Source: Bactericera cockerelli (lineage: Eukaryota; Arthropoda; Insecta; Hemiptera; Triozidae). From it: a stretch of DNA of 64,000 nt. Location: contig CM044966.1 of the NCBI GenBank assembly GCA_024516035.1, positions 17,613,391 to 17,677,390 on the forward strand, read 5' to 3'. Made by a program: the position numbers and the translations under genes. Under the pieces are notes generated by a model. It was not told the origin of the DNA, did no database searches, and saw nothing but the letters and a program-made list of their open reading frames with translations. Positions 18,014 to 32,647 of this stretch are shown piece after piece (within the stretch, counting starts at the first letter, position 1; each line of letters starts with the position of its first letter).

Positions 18014-21000
18014 CTGGGAACAGAGAGGGAATCAATCGATCAGAATAGAATAGAATGGACTAGAATAGCATACAATAGAATAGAATAGAATATAGAATAG
18101 AATAGAATAGAAAATAGACTAGAATAGAATATAGAATAGAATAGAGAATAGAATAGAATAGAATATAGAATAGAATAGAATACAATAGAATAGAATAGAA
18201 TATAGAATATAGACTAGAATAGAAATAAAATAAATATAGAATATAGACTAGACTAGAATAGAATATTAGAATAATATAGAACTAGAATAGAATAAGATAT
18301 AGAATAGAATAGAATATAGAAAATAGAATAGAAATATAGACTAGAATAGAATAGAATATAGAATAGAATAGAATATAGAATAGAATAGAATATAGACTAG
18401 AATAGAATAGAATAGAAATATAGATCATAAATAGAATAATAGAATAGAATAGAATAGAATAGAATAGAATAGAATAGAATAGAATAGAATAGAATAGAAT
18501 AAGAATAGAATAGAATAGAATTAGAATAGAATAGAATAGAATAGAATAGAATAGAATAGAATAGAATAGAATAGAATAGAATAGAATAGAATAGAATAGA
18601 ATAGAATAGAATAGAATAGAATAGAATAGAATAGAATAGAATAGAATAGAATAGAATAAGAATAGAATAGAATAGAATAGAATAGAATAGAATAGAATAG
18701 AATAGAATAGAATAGAATAGAATAGAATAGAATAGAATATAGACTAGAATAGAATAGATTAGATTAGAATAGAATAGAATAAAATAGAATAGAATAGAAT
18801 ATAGAATAGAATAGAATAGAATAGAATAGAATAGAATAGAATAGAATATAGACTATAATAGAATAGAATATAGAATAAAATAGAATAGAATAGAATAGAA
18901 TATAGACTATAATAGAATAGAATATAGAATAGAATAGAATATAGACTATAATAGAATAGAATAGAATAGACTAGAATAGAATAGCGCCTCGTAGGTCTCT
19001 ATGTTGGGCGGGGCTAGGGGGTGGCCCTGGTGGGAGATGAAGAAGAGGGAGAGGCGGGAGATCATGTCGCGCATGCGCAGCAGCAGTAGGGCTTGGCTGG
19101 GAACAGAGAGGGAATCAACCAATCAATCAGAATAGAATAGAATAGAATATAGAATATAGACTAGAATAGAATATAGACTAGAATAGAATATAGAATAGAA
19201 TAGAATATAGAATAGAATAGAATATAGACTAGAATAGAATATAGAATAGAATAGAATAGAATAGAATAGAATAGAATAGAATAGAATAGAATAGAATAGA
19301 ATAGAATAGAATAGAATAGAATAGAATAGAATAGAATAGAATAGAATAGAATAGAATAGAATAGAATAGAATAGAATAGAATAGAATAGAATAGAATAGA
19401 ATAGAATAGAATAGAATAGAATAGAATATAGACTAGAATAGAATAGATTAGATTAGAATAGAATAGAATAAAATAGAATAGAATAGAATAGAATATAGAA
19501 TAGAATAGAATAGAATAGAATAGAATATAGACTATAATAGAATAGAATATAGAATAAAATAGAATAGAATAGAATAGAATAGAATATAGACTATAATAGA
19601 ATAGAATATAGAATAGAATAGAATATAGACTATAATAGAATAGAATAGAATAGACTAGAATAGAATAGCGCCTCGTAGGTCTCTATGTTGGGCGGGGCTA
19701 GGGGTGGCCCTGGTGGGAGATGAAGAAGAGGGAGAGGCGGGAGATCATGTCGCGCATGCGCAGGAGCAGCAGGGCTTGCCTGGGGACAGAATAGAATAGA
19801 ATAGAATAGAATATAGAATATAGACTAGAATAGAATAGAATATAGAATAGAATAGAATAGAGTGGAATAGAATAGAATATAATATAGACTAGAATAGAAT
19901 AGAATAGAATAGAATATAGAATAGAATAGAATAGAATAGAATAGAATAGAATATAGAATAGAATAGAAAATAGAATAGAATAGAATAGAATAGATTATAG
20001 AATAGAATATAGAATAGAATAGAATATAGAATAGAATAGAATATAGAATAGAATAGAATATAGAATAGAATAAAATAGAATAGAATAAAATAGAATAGAA
20101 TAGAATAGAATATAGATTAGAATAGAATAGAATAGAATATAGACTAGAATAGAATAGAATAGAATAGAATAGAATAGACTAGAATAGACTAGAATAGAAT
20201 AGACTAGACTAGAATAGAATAGAATAGAATAGAATAGATTATAGACTAGACTAGAATAGAATATAGAATAGAATAGAATAGGATATAGAATAGATTATAG
20301 ACTAGAATAGAATATAGAATAGAATATAGACTAGAATAGAATAGACTAGAATAGAATAGAATAGAATAGAATAGAATAGAATAGAATAGATTATAGACTA
20401 GACTAGAATAGAATATAGAATAGAATAGAATATAGAATAGATTATAGAATAGAATATAGACTAGAATAGAATAGAATAGCGCCTCGTAGGTCTCTATGTT
20501 GGGCGGGGCTAGGGGGTGGCCCTGGTGGGAGATGAAGAAGAGGGAGAGGCGGGAGATCATGTCGCGCATGCGCAGAAGCAGGAGGGCTTGGCTGAGAACA
20601 GAGAGGGAATCAATCAATCAATTTAGACATATCAGCATAATCAGCATAAACAGAAAAGTGAGAAGTTGTACTAGATGTACAATTGTACATGAATATCAAA
20701 ACATACCTGGACACTCTGGACAGCTGTTTCGGGCTCCTTACAACTAAGCATTTTACCAAGCATAACAAAATATTTTTCTTTTAAAATGTCTATTAGTTAC
20801 AATATTTATTTTAGCATATTTTAGTTCTGAGAGGGTAAAAAAGCGGATAAGTCAAAAAACACGTCTGACGTCTGGCTGGGGGACGTTAAACAGGGAGAAG
20901 ACCAGTGTCTCGCTAGAGGACTATAAACAGAGAACAGACTAGCCAACCCTTACAAGCCAGGCTAGCTTGCAGTTTCCTAAGTGTTTAATGGCTTATAAAG

Positions 21001-24000
21001 AAAAGTCCAAGTCCTCATGATGGTTGATCGCACATAGAAATATGTGGTTCACGACGAGCCAACTTTGAAATAAAGTTGGCTGGAGACCATCACTCATCCC
21101 TCCAGCTGTAGCCAAGCTGGCTACAACAACAACAACATAAAGGGTTGGGTGGAAGAGATTTCCATAGGCAATAACCCCGCCCTTTAGGTTGGACATCTGT
21201 ATATATTGTATTAATATGACAAACTATTACCGTTACATGTATAAGCACTGTAGTTTCTGGGAGGCGTTCTCCCGCGAGTTCATTCGTGAAAGCTAAGGGA
21301 GCCGAACTGTGGTAAAAAATTGAAAAAAGACCAACAAAAAAAAAAGGGCCGGTTGATATTTTTTACATTAAAACCTATCGAGTGGGGTATCGAATGAAAG
21401 GTCTCGATGTCCTCATGCTTGATTAAACATTTATAATGCGATAGTTAAACTGTGTGAGGTTTACAGTTCATAGAACCACTAGTTATTTTATTTTTTAATG
21501 TATATATGTTACAGGCCAAACTGTTTTTTTTTTAGGATAAACTAGTATATCCTAGGACAGTTGGCCTGCAACATATACAATGGAGCCTCAACTCCGTAGA
21601 TTTGTACTTTAAAAAAACTTACCTCTCATCAGGAACTATAATATTGCAAGGCTTGAGCTCATTCTTGAGGGACACAACACACTCGTTCTCACTGAGGTCT
21701 GGCTTGAGGCTCAGGGCTTCCTTCTGCGAATATAAGGAAATGAAAAATGATAATAACTTTTCTGTTTATACTGATTAAAATAGAGAAGTTATAATTGAGA
21801 AAAAGATAAACAGTTGTCTTCACTCGACAGAAATTTGAAATATGAACAGTTATAATTATTTTCGCGTACTCCTGTAGGCATTTTCAAGTCAAGTAGTTGT
21901 CTTGAAATGGCTGTCCCTGACTGACGTAATTTGTAGCGACGTAAAGGTCGCTACTCTATGGTAGTTTTACTCACATGAGACAGGAGGGTCGCTGTTCCCC
22001 GCCGGAACAGTAGCACGGCTAGCGGCGATATGACGCTACTGTCCCTGACTGACGTGATGCGTCGCTGCAGCGACGTGGTAGCGTCGTAGTAGACGAGTAG
22101 CGGCGAGGCGGAGGATTTCAGTCCCGAGTTGACGCTCTCGCGAACAAACACGCACATCTGACCCTGCCTGTGGGGGTGATTATTTAAAAAATATTATTTT
22201 ATGCCGACCCCAATAGTAAAATAAGCTAATATGGGACAAAGGATTGAGTGGCAGAGAATGCCTAAGGCATTAACTTCGCCCCGGATTACAAAACAATTGT
22301 AATATAAATTAATATTTCTTTTTGTACATATTTCTAAGTTTTTTTTTTAAATTTATTGTTATATTTTTTGTTGTTGATGATGATTGTTTTGTAAAAAAAA
22401 TAAAGTGTACCTAAAAAAAAAAAGAAAAAAGAAAAGGATTATATCTGTTTATACTGATTAAAATAGAGAGGTTAGTTGATGGAATGGAGAATCATTAGCG
22501 CGCGATTAGCTCGGTGGTTTAGCACTCGCTAGCCCTACGGATGGTCCTGGGTTTGATCCTTCGTGCCGACAATTTTTCTTTATTCTTAATAATAATACTC
22601 TTTAGTGGAACCACCAGGCGAGGTAAATGTTCAAAGTATTTTCTACCACCTAACCTTCAGGGTCTTATTATTATGTGGTTATAAACTCAAATTAATGAGG
22701 AAAATTCATGCAAATTCATGCATACGAACCAACGGATACCTACCCTACCTGGATTACCAGACTAGAGCGTTAACGACTTGACTACCAGCACTAATAGTAA
22801 TTTGTTATTTGATTTGCAATAATAATAGTACATAATATGTCTAGTAGGGAACACATATCTAATGCTGCTTACCCGCTAAAAACCCCACTTCTTATTTATT
22901 ATTTCCTATGCTACTCACTAAACTTGCTAATCTTTCTTATGAAAAAAGAGCCACTTAAATAAAGAAAAGAGCCGCTTCAAAAAAGAAAAGAGCCAGTTCA
23001 ACTCACTCGGTACGGAGCCGGTTCTTGCCGCCACCCCTTCTTCTTTATTATTTCTTATGCTACCCACTAAACTTACTTACTTATCTTTCTTATGAAAAAA
23101 GAGCCACTTCAACTCACTCGGTACGGAGCCGGAACCCCCCCCCCCCCCCCCCCTTCTTCTCTATTATTTCCTATGCTACTCACTAAACTTACTTATCTTT
23201 CTTATGAAAAAAGAGCCACTTATAAAGAAAAGAGCCAGTTCAACTCACTCGGTACGGAGCCGGTTCTTGCCGCCACCCCTTCTTCTTTATTATTTCTTAT
23301 GCTACCCACTAAACTTACTTACTTATCTTTCTTATGAAAAAAGAGCCACTTCAACTCACTCGGTACGGAGCCGGAACCCCCCCCCCCCCCCCCCCCCCCC
23401 TTCTTCTTTATTTTCCCTATGCTACTCACTAAACTTACTTATCTTTCTTATGAAAAAAGAGCCACTTATAAAGAAAAGAGCCAGTTCAACTCACTCGGTA
23501 CGGAGCCGGTTCTTGCCGCCTGTCTTGAAGGCCACCAATTTGGTCGGCTCACCCGCTAAAACCATCCCATTCTTCTTTATTATTTCCTATGCTACTCACT
23601 AAGCTTACTTATCTTTCTTATGAAAAAAGAGCCACTTATATAAAGAAAAGAGCCACTTAAATAAAGAAAAGAGCCACTTCAACTCACTCGGTACGGAGCC
23701 GGTTCTTGACGCCCGTCTTTAATTATTACTAAAATTACTAATTTTTTTTTTTTTAAGTTTCCATTTTTTTACTTTTTACATAAACATCTTCAACAAACAA
23801 TGAGGGTATACCACCTTCAAAAGATAAAAAATTACATGCTTACTTATCCAAAATTACTTATTACTTAAAAAAAAGCCAGTTCAGTATGTATGCTACCCAC
23901 TAAAATTACGTATCTTTCTTATGAAAAAAAGGAGCCAGTTCAACTCACTCGGTACGGAGCCGGTTCTTGCCGCCCGTCTTGGCGACGAGTAGGTTCTGTA

Positions 24001-25618
24001 CGCCGGCGTACAAGATGGCGCGCACCCACTCGTCTAGGTGCGCCATCTTGTTCACGTGCTGGGTGCTCTGGATCAGACCTCGGCCTGGGGGAGGAATAGA
24101 ATAGAATAGAATAGAATAGAATAGAATAGAATAGAGTTGAATAGAATACATTAGAGTAAAATAGAGCAGAATTGAATAGAATAGAGTGGATCAGACCTCG
24201 GCCTGTGGGAGGAATAGAATAGAATAGAGTGGAAGTGAATAGAATAGAATAGAAAATAAAATATAACAGAATGATCAGACCTCGGCCTGTGGGAGAAAGA
24301 GAAAAGAATGGAGTAGAATAGAATACATTAGAGTAGAATAGAATAGAATAGAATATATTAGAGTAGAATAGAATAGAGTGGATCAGACCTCGGCCTGTGG
24401 GAGGAATAGAATAGAATAGAATAGAAAAGAGTGGAATAGAATAGAGTGGAAGAGTGGAATAGAATAGATTAGATCAGCCCTCGGCCTGTGGGAGGAATAG
24501 AATAGAATAGAATATAATAGAATAGAATAGAATAGAATAGAATAAGAATAGATAAGAATAAAAATAGAATAAGAAAAGAATAAGAATAAAAATAAGAATA
24601 GAATAAGAATAGAATAAGAATAGAATAAGAATAGAATAAGAATAGAATAAGAATAGAATAAGAATAGAATAAGAATAGAATAAGAATAGAATAAGAATAG
24701 AATAAGAATAGAATAAGAATAGAATAAGAATAGAATAAGAATAGAATAAGAATAGAATAAGAATAGAATAAGAATAGAATAAGAATAGAATAAGAATAGA
24801 ATAAGAATAGAATAAGAATAGAATAAGAATAGAATAAGAATAGAATAAGAATAGAACAAGATGGCGCGCACCCACTCGTCTATGTGCGCCATCTTGTTCA
24901 CGTGCTGGGTGCTCTGGATCAGACCTCGGCCTGGGGGAGGAATAGAAAATAATGGAGTAGAATATAATAGAAAAGAATGGAGTAGAATAGAATACATTAG
25001 AGTAGAATAGAAAAAAAAGTAAAATATAACAGAATGATCAGACCTCGGCCTCTGGGAGAAATAGAAAAGAATGGAGTAGAATATAATAGAAAAGAATGGA
25101 GTAGAATAGAATAAATTAGAGTAGAATAGAAAAAAAAGTAAAATATAACAGAATGATCAGACCTCGGCCTCTGGGAGAATTAGAAAAGAATGGAGTAGAA
25201 TATAATAGAAAAGAATGGAGTAGAATAGAATACATTAGAGTAGAATAGAATAGAGTGGATCAGACCTCGGCCTGTGGGAGGAATAGAATTAAATGGAGTG
25301 GAATAGAGTTGAACAGATGAAAATAGAATACCTTTGAATAAAGTGGAATAGAATAAAACAGATGAGAGTAGAATAGAACAGAATACATTAGAGTATAATA
25401 GAACAGAATACATTAGAGTAGAATAGAACAGAATACATTAGAGTAGAATAGAACAGAATACATTAGAGTAGAATAGAACAGAATGGATCAGATATCGGCC
25501 TGTGGGAGGAATAGAATAGAATAGTCAATTAGTCAGTCTAGAGAGGTCTAGCTTTTTTAGTTGATGGAAATCTCACTCTCATGTTTTCCTAAAGTCTTTA
25601 CAGATTTTTTTGTCTAAG

Positions 25619-25659
<41 letters not shown>

Positions 25660-28600
25660 AAATAGTGGGAATACTCAATTACCTAGAGTCAAGGCTAGCC
25701 TCATACTCAATTCCCTGGAGTCAAGGTTAGCTTCATACTCAATTCCCTGGAGTCAAGGTTAGCTTCATACTCAATTGCCTGGAGTCAAGGCTAGCCTCAT
25801 ACTCAATTACCTGGAGTCTAGCCTAGCCTACTCAATTATCTGGAGTCAAGGCTAACCTCATACTCAATTACCTGGAGTCTAGCCTAGCCTACTCAATTAT
25901 CTGGAGTCAAGGCTAACCTCATACTCAATTACCTGGAGTCTAGCCTAGCCTACTCAATTATCTGGAGTCAAGGCTAGCCTCATACTCAATTCCCTGGAGT
26001 CAATGCTAGCCTCATACTCAATTCCCTGGAGTCAAGGCTAGCCTCATACTCAATTCCCTGGAGTCAAGGTTAGCCTCATACTCAATTACCTGGAGTCAAG
26101 GCTAGCCTCATACTCAATTCCCTGGAGTCAAGGCTAGCCTCATACTCAATTTCCTGGAGTCAAGGCTAGCCTCATACTCAATTACCTGGAGTCAAGGCTA
26201 GCCTCTTACTCAATTCCTTGGAGTCAAGGCTAGCCTCATACTCAATTACCTGGAGTCAAGGATGAACTCATACTCAATTACCTGGAGTCAAGGCTAGCCT
26301 CATACTCAATTCCCTGGAGTCAAGGCTAGCCTCATACTTAATTACCTGGAGTCAAGGCTAGCCTCATACTTAATTCCCTGGAGTCAAGGCTAGCCTCATA
26401 TTCAAATCCCTAAAGTCAAGGCTGGCCTCATACTCAATTCCCTGGAGTCAAGGCTAGCCTCATACTCAATTCCCTGGAGTCAAGGCTAGCCTCATACTCA
26501 ATTCCCTGGAGTCAAGGCTAGCCTCATACTCAATTCCCTGGAGTCAAGGCTAGCCTCATACTTAATTACCTGGAGTCAAGGCTAGCCTCATACTCAATTA
26601 CCTGGAGTCAAGGCTAGCCTCTTACTCAATTCCTTGGAGTCAAGGATGAACTCATACTCAATTTCCTGGAGTCAAGGCTAGCCTCATACTCAATTCCCTG
26701 GAGTCAAGGCTAGCCTCATACTCAATTCCCTGGAGTCAAGGTTAGCCTCATACTCAATTCCTTGGAGTCAAGGATGAACTCATACTCAATTCCCTGGAGT
26801 CAAGGTTAGCCTCATACTCAATTCCTTGGAGTCAAGGATGAACTCATACTCAATTCCCTGGAGTCAAGGCTAGCCTCATACTCAATTCCCTGGAGTCAAG
26901 GTTAGCCTCATACTCAATTCCTTGGAGTCAAGGATGAACTCATACTCAATTCCCTGGAGTCAAGGTTAGCCTCATACTCAATTCCTTGGAGTCAAGGATG
27001 AACTCATACTCAATTCCCTGGAGTCAAGGTTAGCCTCATACTCAATTCCTTGGAGTCAAGGATGAACTCATACTCAATTCCCTGGAGTCAAGGCTAGCCT
27101 CATACTCAATTCCCTGGAGTCAAGGGTGACCTCATACTTAATTACCTGGAGTCAAGGCTAGCCTCATACTCAATTCCCTGGAGTCAAGGGTGACCTCATA
27201 CTTAATTACCTGGAGTCAAGGCTAGCCTCATACTCAATTACCTGGAGTTAAGGCGGCCCAGTCTGTTTCTTCATCCAGCAGCCTATTATTATACAGAGTG
27301 TTCATCAGTTGGTCCCGCACATCTGAAATAGAGCAAAAAAAAAACACATGCCAATTATGGACACCATACTTTCTCATGATTGCTTCACATTGTATACACT
27401 TGGTAATTATGAGATTTTGTACTAAATCACTTGTATCTCCAAAACTACTGAACTGGTTTTCTTTAAATATGTTTTACATGGTAGAATACCGTTGTTCCTA
27501 CATTCTAGATTCAACAAAAAAATTCTGTATCGGTAAGTCATAATATATTATTATTATTATAATTCAACACTTTTTTAGATATAAATGGACATATTATGTA
27601 CAGTACAAATAATTATTTTAACGATAAAAAAATGGAAGCAATATATACAATAAAAATGAAAAAGAATAGAAAACTATACAGAAACATAGGTATGTCCTAA
27701 CTAAAGGGCGGGGTTATTACCTATGGCAATCTCTTTCACCCAACCCTATTCCACCCAACCCTTTCACCCATAGTAGACCTTATTTTTGCACTTCTTTGTC
27801 CAAAATTCCGGATTTTTTTCCGATGTGATAATAATAAATCATTTGTTTTATTTTTCATATTTTTTTATGTATACAGAGGACCCATCCTAAGCCATTTTTT
27901 TGATTTTTTTTTTTTTTTTTGATAGTCTTTAGTCCATAGAATAATGGTTGATAGTCACTGTATTAGTTTTTTTTTTTTAAATCTTGACTGGGGTCTATCA
28001 AAGTCCTCAATAAAAATATGGTTGATAGTAACTGTACTAAAAGTTTTTTTTAAAGTTACAAAACTTCATTCAATTTTTTTTTTTTTAAGCTACAAAAAAA
28101 TTGTCCTGACCGGGGATCGAACCCACGGACTCACCGTACAAGTGTCTCAGGTTCCGCTCGTGCAGGAACTCGAGCAGATGGCCGCGACGGTGCGTCGAGT
28201 TGGCTCCCCAGTCGTTGAGCAGGCGAGAGCCCGCGATGTGATAATAATAATGATAAATCATTCGTTTTATTTTTCATATTTTTTTTTTTATGTAAACAGA
28301 GGTAGCCCAGGCAAATTAGTGCTCTAGCGGCAAAAAATTGCTCAATAGCTGGAAATCGTTTTAAACCCTTAAAGGGGTCCTGAATAATGGGTATATGAGT
28401 TTGCGACGGATTTTAGGTTGTGCTTCCGAGTTTAGGGCCTAAATAGTGGAAATTTTTTGCACTTTTTTTAAAATTGCGCTTATAACTCAAAATGTATTTA
28501 TTCTACAGAAAATTTTACTCAGTTCTTATCTAAGGAGCATAAAATTATGCGTCTAATGACGTTTGAATCATTAAAATAAGTTAAGCCCTTCAGCCACAAT

Positions 28601-31600
28601 CGCTCCTCAAAGATGGGTCATTTTTTCAAACATAGCTCAAATTTTGAAAATTCTCAACTTTTAACGGACTGCACCAATTGAAAAATTTAATAGAATCGAA
28701 CTTGTAGAAAATGTAATTTTAAGTAAAATACTGTTTGAAATTTGCTTACTCCAGTGCTGAGATATGATTTTTCGTCCCTAGCCCCAAATTTCCGCTAAGG
28801 CAGTGCAACGCAAGAAACTTCATCTGAACTCTAAAATTATCATATTCTTACAACTTTTCAAGCAAAACTGAACGTAATCTATTGAATTCAGTCGAATAGG
28901 TAATTTAAAATTTTGAGAAACTTGCACTGAATTTTATACTAAGATCTGTTCACTGAACATGTGATTTCAAGACAGCAGGCACACTATGGAGGATGTAACT
29001 TGTTTTATATGCGGGAACATTGTACAAGAAGGAGCGGATAGAGGAATATTAAAGGAAAAGTCACTTCGAACGTTCATTGAGGCCAGCAGGAGGAGGAATG
29101 ATGGGCATCACACGTGGTTACAGACTCAGAAATCTGTTATACTTCACGAGAAGTGTCGCAAAGGTGTCTTCACGAAGGAGTCAAACATTGTAAAGGCCGA
29201 AAAAGAAGCAGGAAACGGAAGCCGTGTGACAAGAGGCCGTGAGGAAATAACAAAATTCAACTTTAAGGAGCTCTGCTTCTACTGTGGAAAAGATGCCTCT
29301 GAAAGCTTCAAGGCTAAACAGAAAAAGCTTCCTCTTCATAGACGTGAAACAGTGCGTGAAATTCAGACACAAGAAATAATGCAAAAAATTAAAGGTTCTG
29401 CAATTGCCAGAGGAGATGAAATGGGGGCGGTGGTATTGCGTAGGATGGCAACTGAATCAGACCTCGTAGCCGCTGAAAGCAAGTACGAATCTTGTCGTGG
29501 TATGTTCTTTAATTCACGCCCATCTATGGATCCTGATGCAGCTCAAGGTATATCTGGACGAGGGGAGTGAATTAATGTAGTAACTGGGGCTTTGAAGCCG
29601 GAAGACCTAAGTTTCCCAGTTACTGGGGTTTAACGAAGAAAAGGCCGCTGCTTCAATAACGCTACTACGAAAGGTGTAGGTATTAAAGAGTATTAAATTT
29701 ACACGGAAAGATAAAAGGAAGAAATAAACTACTACTATAAAATGAGATTGGATGGTCTTACCTTGAGTACTTGTACCAAGTACTTACGCCTTTAGAAGGG
29801 GATCAAAGGTGGTAGATCGAGGAAGGAGAGAAGACGTAACCCTGACCACTGGTTGTTACAATCTGAACGAGGCATCGTCGTTCCCAATCTATCGTACCGA
29901 ATCGAGTGATATGCGCGGGGTAAGTTTGGAGGCAATTCAAACTGGAGTCACATGGCGTGAACAGGGAGAGTTCGCACAAACTGGTCACTAGTGGGATTGA
30001 TTTCACCTTCAGTATGGAGGTTCTAGGTACTAACGACTTCTTAGGAGTGAAGCACTGAATACCCCCCCCCCCCCCCATAGCATGGAACGTATCATGGCCT
30101 TATCATCACTAAAAATTCATTAACTCAATTCGTATATAACAACGCCGATATAAACATGGATACCATTGATGGCCATGATACGTTCTATGTCATGGGGGGG
30201 TAGAATAGAATAGAATAGAAATTACCTTGTTTATACTGCCGAGGTGAGACTAAAAAGTGGTTCACTCCTAAGAAGTCGTTAGTACCCAGAACCTCCATAT
30301 CTTTTCCATAGTAGAATCAGAGCTCCTTGAAGTTGAATTTTGGTATTTCCTCACGGCCTCTTGTCACACGGCTTCCGTTTCCTGCTTCTTTTTCGGCCTT
30401 TACAGTGTTTGACTCCTTCGTGTAGACACCTTTGCGACACTTCTCGTGAAGTATAACAGATTTCTGAGTCTGTAACCACGTGTGATGCCCATCATTTCTT
30501 CTCCTGCTGTCCTCAATGAACATTCGAAGTGACTTTTCCTTTAATATTCCTCTATCTTTCCTGTAGTTGTAGTCACTGTAGCCGAGTGACTTAGCGCGCT
30601 AGGCATTGCACGCATGGTGACCTGGGTTCAATTCCCAGCGGGATGGGATTTTTTCTGCTCTGTACTTGGATGTTCGGGGTCCACTCATAATTCGTGAGTC
30701 GTGAGGAAAAAAGAGTAGCTGCTTTAAATACAAGATATTGTAAATTAAACTGGCAAAGTTCTATGATTCTGCGCTACCCACTAAAATTGTGACATAACAA
30801 CACAAAGAAAATGCATTTTTATTATTATATTATTAATATTCCTTCTTGCACAATGTTCCCGCATATAAAACAAGTTACATCCTCCATAGTGTGCCTGCTG
30901 TCTTGAAATCACATGTTCAGTAAAGATCTTAGTAAAATTAAGTGCAAGTTTCTCAAAATTTTAAATTACCTATTCGACTGAATTCAATAGATTACGTTCA
31001 GTTTTGCTTAAAAAGTTGTAAGAATATGATAATTTTAGAGTTCAGGTGAAGTTTCTTGCGTTGCACTGCCTTAGCAGAAATTTGGGGCTAGGGACGAAAA
31101 ATCATATCTCAGCACTGGAGTAAGCAAATTTCAAATTTCAAACAGTATTTTACTTAAAATTACATTTTCTACAAGTTCGATTCTATTAAATTTTTCAATT
31201 GGTGCAGTCCTTTTTGACTTACAGGCGTTGAAAGTTGAGAATTTTCAAAATTTGAGCTATGTTTGAAAAAATGACCCATCTTTGAGGAGCGATTGTGGCT
31301 GAAGGGCTTAACTTATTTTAATGATTCAAAAGTCATTAGACGCATAATTTTATGCTCCTTAGATAAGAACTGAGCAAAATTTTCTGTAGAATAAATACAT
31401 TTTGAGTTATAAGCGCAATTTTAAAAAAAGTGCAAAAAATTTCCACTATTTAGGCCCTAAACTCGGAAGCACAACCTAAAATCCGTCGCAAACTCATATA
31501 CCCATTATTCAGGACCCCTTTAAGGGTTTAAAACGATTTCCAGCTATTGAGCAATTTTTTGCCGCTAGACCCCATTTTAGCACTAATTTGCCTGGGCTAA

Positions 31601-32611
31601 GGACCCATCCTAAGCCATTTTTTTGGCTTCTAAGATGGCTGTTTTTTTTATTATTGATCATCGGTTACTTCAAATATTAAAAAAAAAAAAAAATACAAAA
31701 AATTTTTCCTGACCAGGGATCGAACCCACGGACACGAATAGTTCATTTGTTTTATTTTTCATGTTTTTTTTTATGTAAACAGAGGACCCATCAAGCCATT
31801 TTTACTTGGCTTCGAAGATGGCGCTTTTTTTGTTGATCACCTATTACTTCATTCAATTTTTTTTTTTTTAAGCTACAAAAAAATTGTCCTGACCGGGGAT
31901 CGAACCCACGGAGACTCACCGTACAAGTGTCTCAGGTTCCGCTCGTGCAGGAACTCGAGCAGATGGCCGCGACGGTGCGTCGAGTTGGCTCCCCAGTCGT
32001 TGAGCAGGCGAGAGCCCACAATGTGATAATAATAATAATAAATCATTTGTTTTATTTTTCATATTTTTTTATGTATACAGAGGAGAGAACCCATTCTAAG
32101 CCATTTTTTGGCTTCTAAGATGGCGGTTTTTTTTTTTTTTTTTTATATACTCTATAGTCTATAGAATAATGGTTGATAGTCACTGTATTAGTTTTTTTTT
32201 TTTAATCTTGACTGGGGTCTATCAAAGTCCGCAATAAAAATATGGTTGATAGTAACTGTATTAAAAGGACCCATCCTAATCCATTTTTTTTTGGCTTCTA
32301 AGATAGCGCTTTTTTTGATCATTTGTTACTTCATTCAATTTTTTTTTTTTTTTTTTTTTAAGCTACAAAAAAATTGTCCTGACCGGGGATCGAACCCACG
32401 GACTCACCGTACAAGTGTCTCAGGTTCCGCTCGTGCAGGAACTCGAGCAGATGGCCGCGACGGTGCGTCGAGTTGGCTCCCCAGTCGTTGAGCAGGCGAG
32501 AGCCCGCGATGTGATAATAATAATAAATCATTTGTTTTATTTTTCATATTTTTTTTGTGTATACAGAGGAGAGAAACCATCCTAAGCCATTTTTTTGGCT
32601 TCTAAGATGTC

Positions 32612-32647
<36 letters not shown>

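Larger units (their letters stand above)
28303..31599. mobile_element. DNA-transposon-like element with long inverted arms
   Basis: Begins TAGCCCAGGCAAATTAGTGC and ends with its inverse; flanked by AGG on both sides where uninterrupted neighbours read CAGAGGACCC, suggesting a 3-bp target duplication. The inverted arms extend about 970 bp (28,303-29,275 versus 30,317-31,599, the right arm interrupted by a family-A SINE at 30,562-30,805), including the 5' part of the element's ORF. A/T-rich interior. Superfamily not assigned; a 3-bp target duplication is known for several. Confidence 0.8.

Noticed and set aside
24383..24997. Open frames made of [10 protein letters not shown] repeats
   Set aside because: Simple translation of (GAATA)n/11-bp repeats.
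29803..30078. Open frame on the minus strand starting with MGGGGG
   Set aside because: Starts in the poly-C tract inside the inverted-arm element; no recognisable motif.
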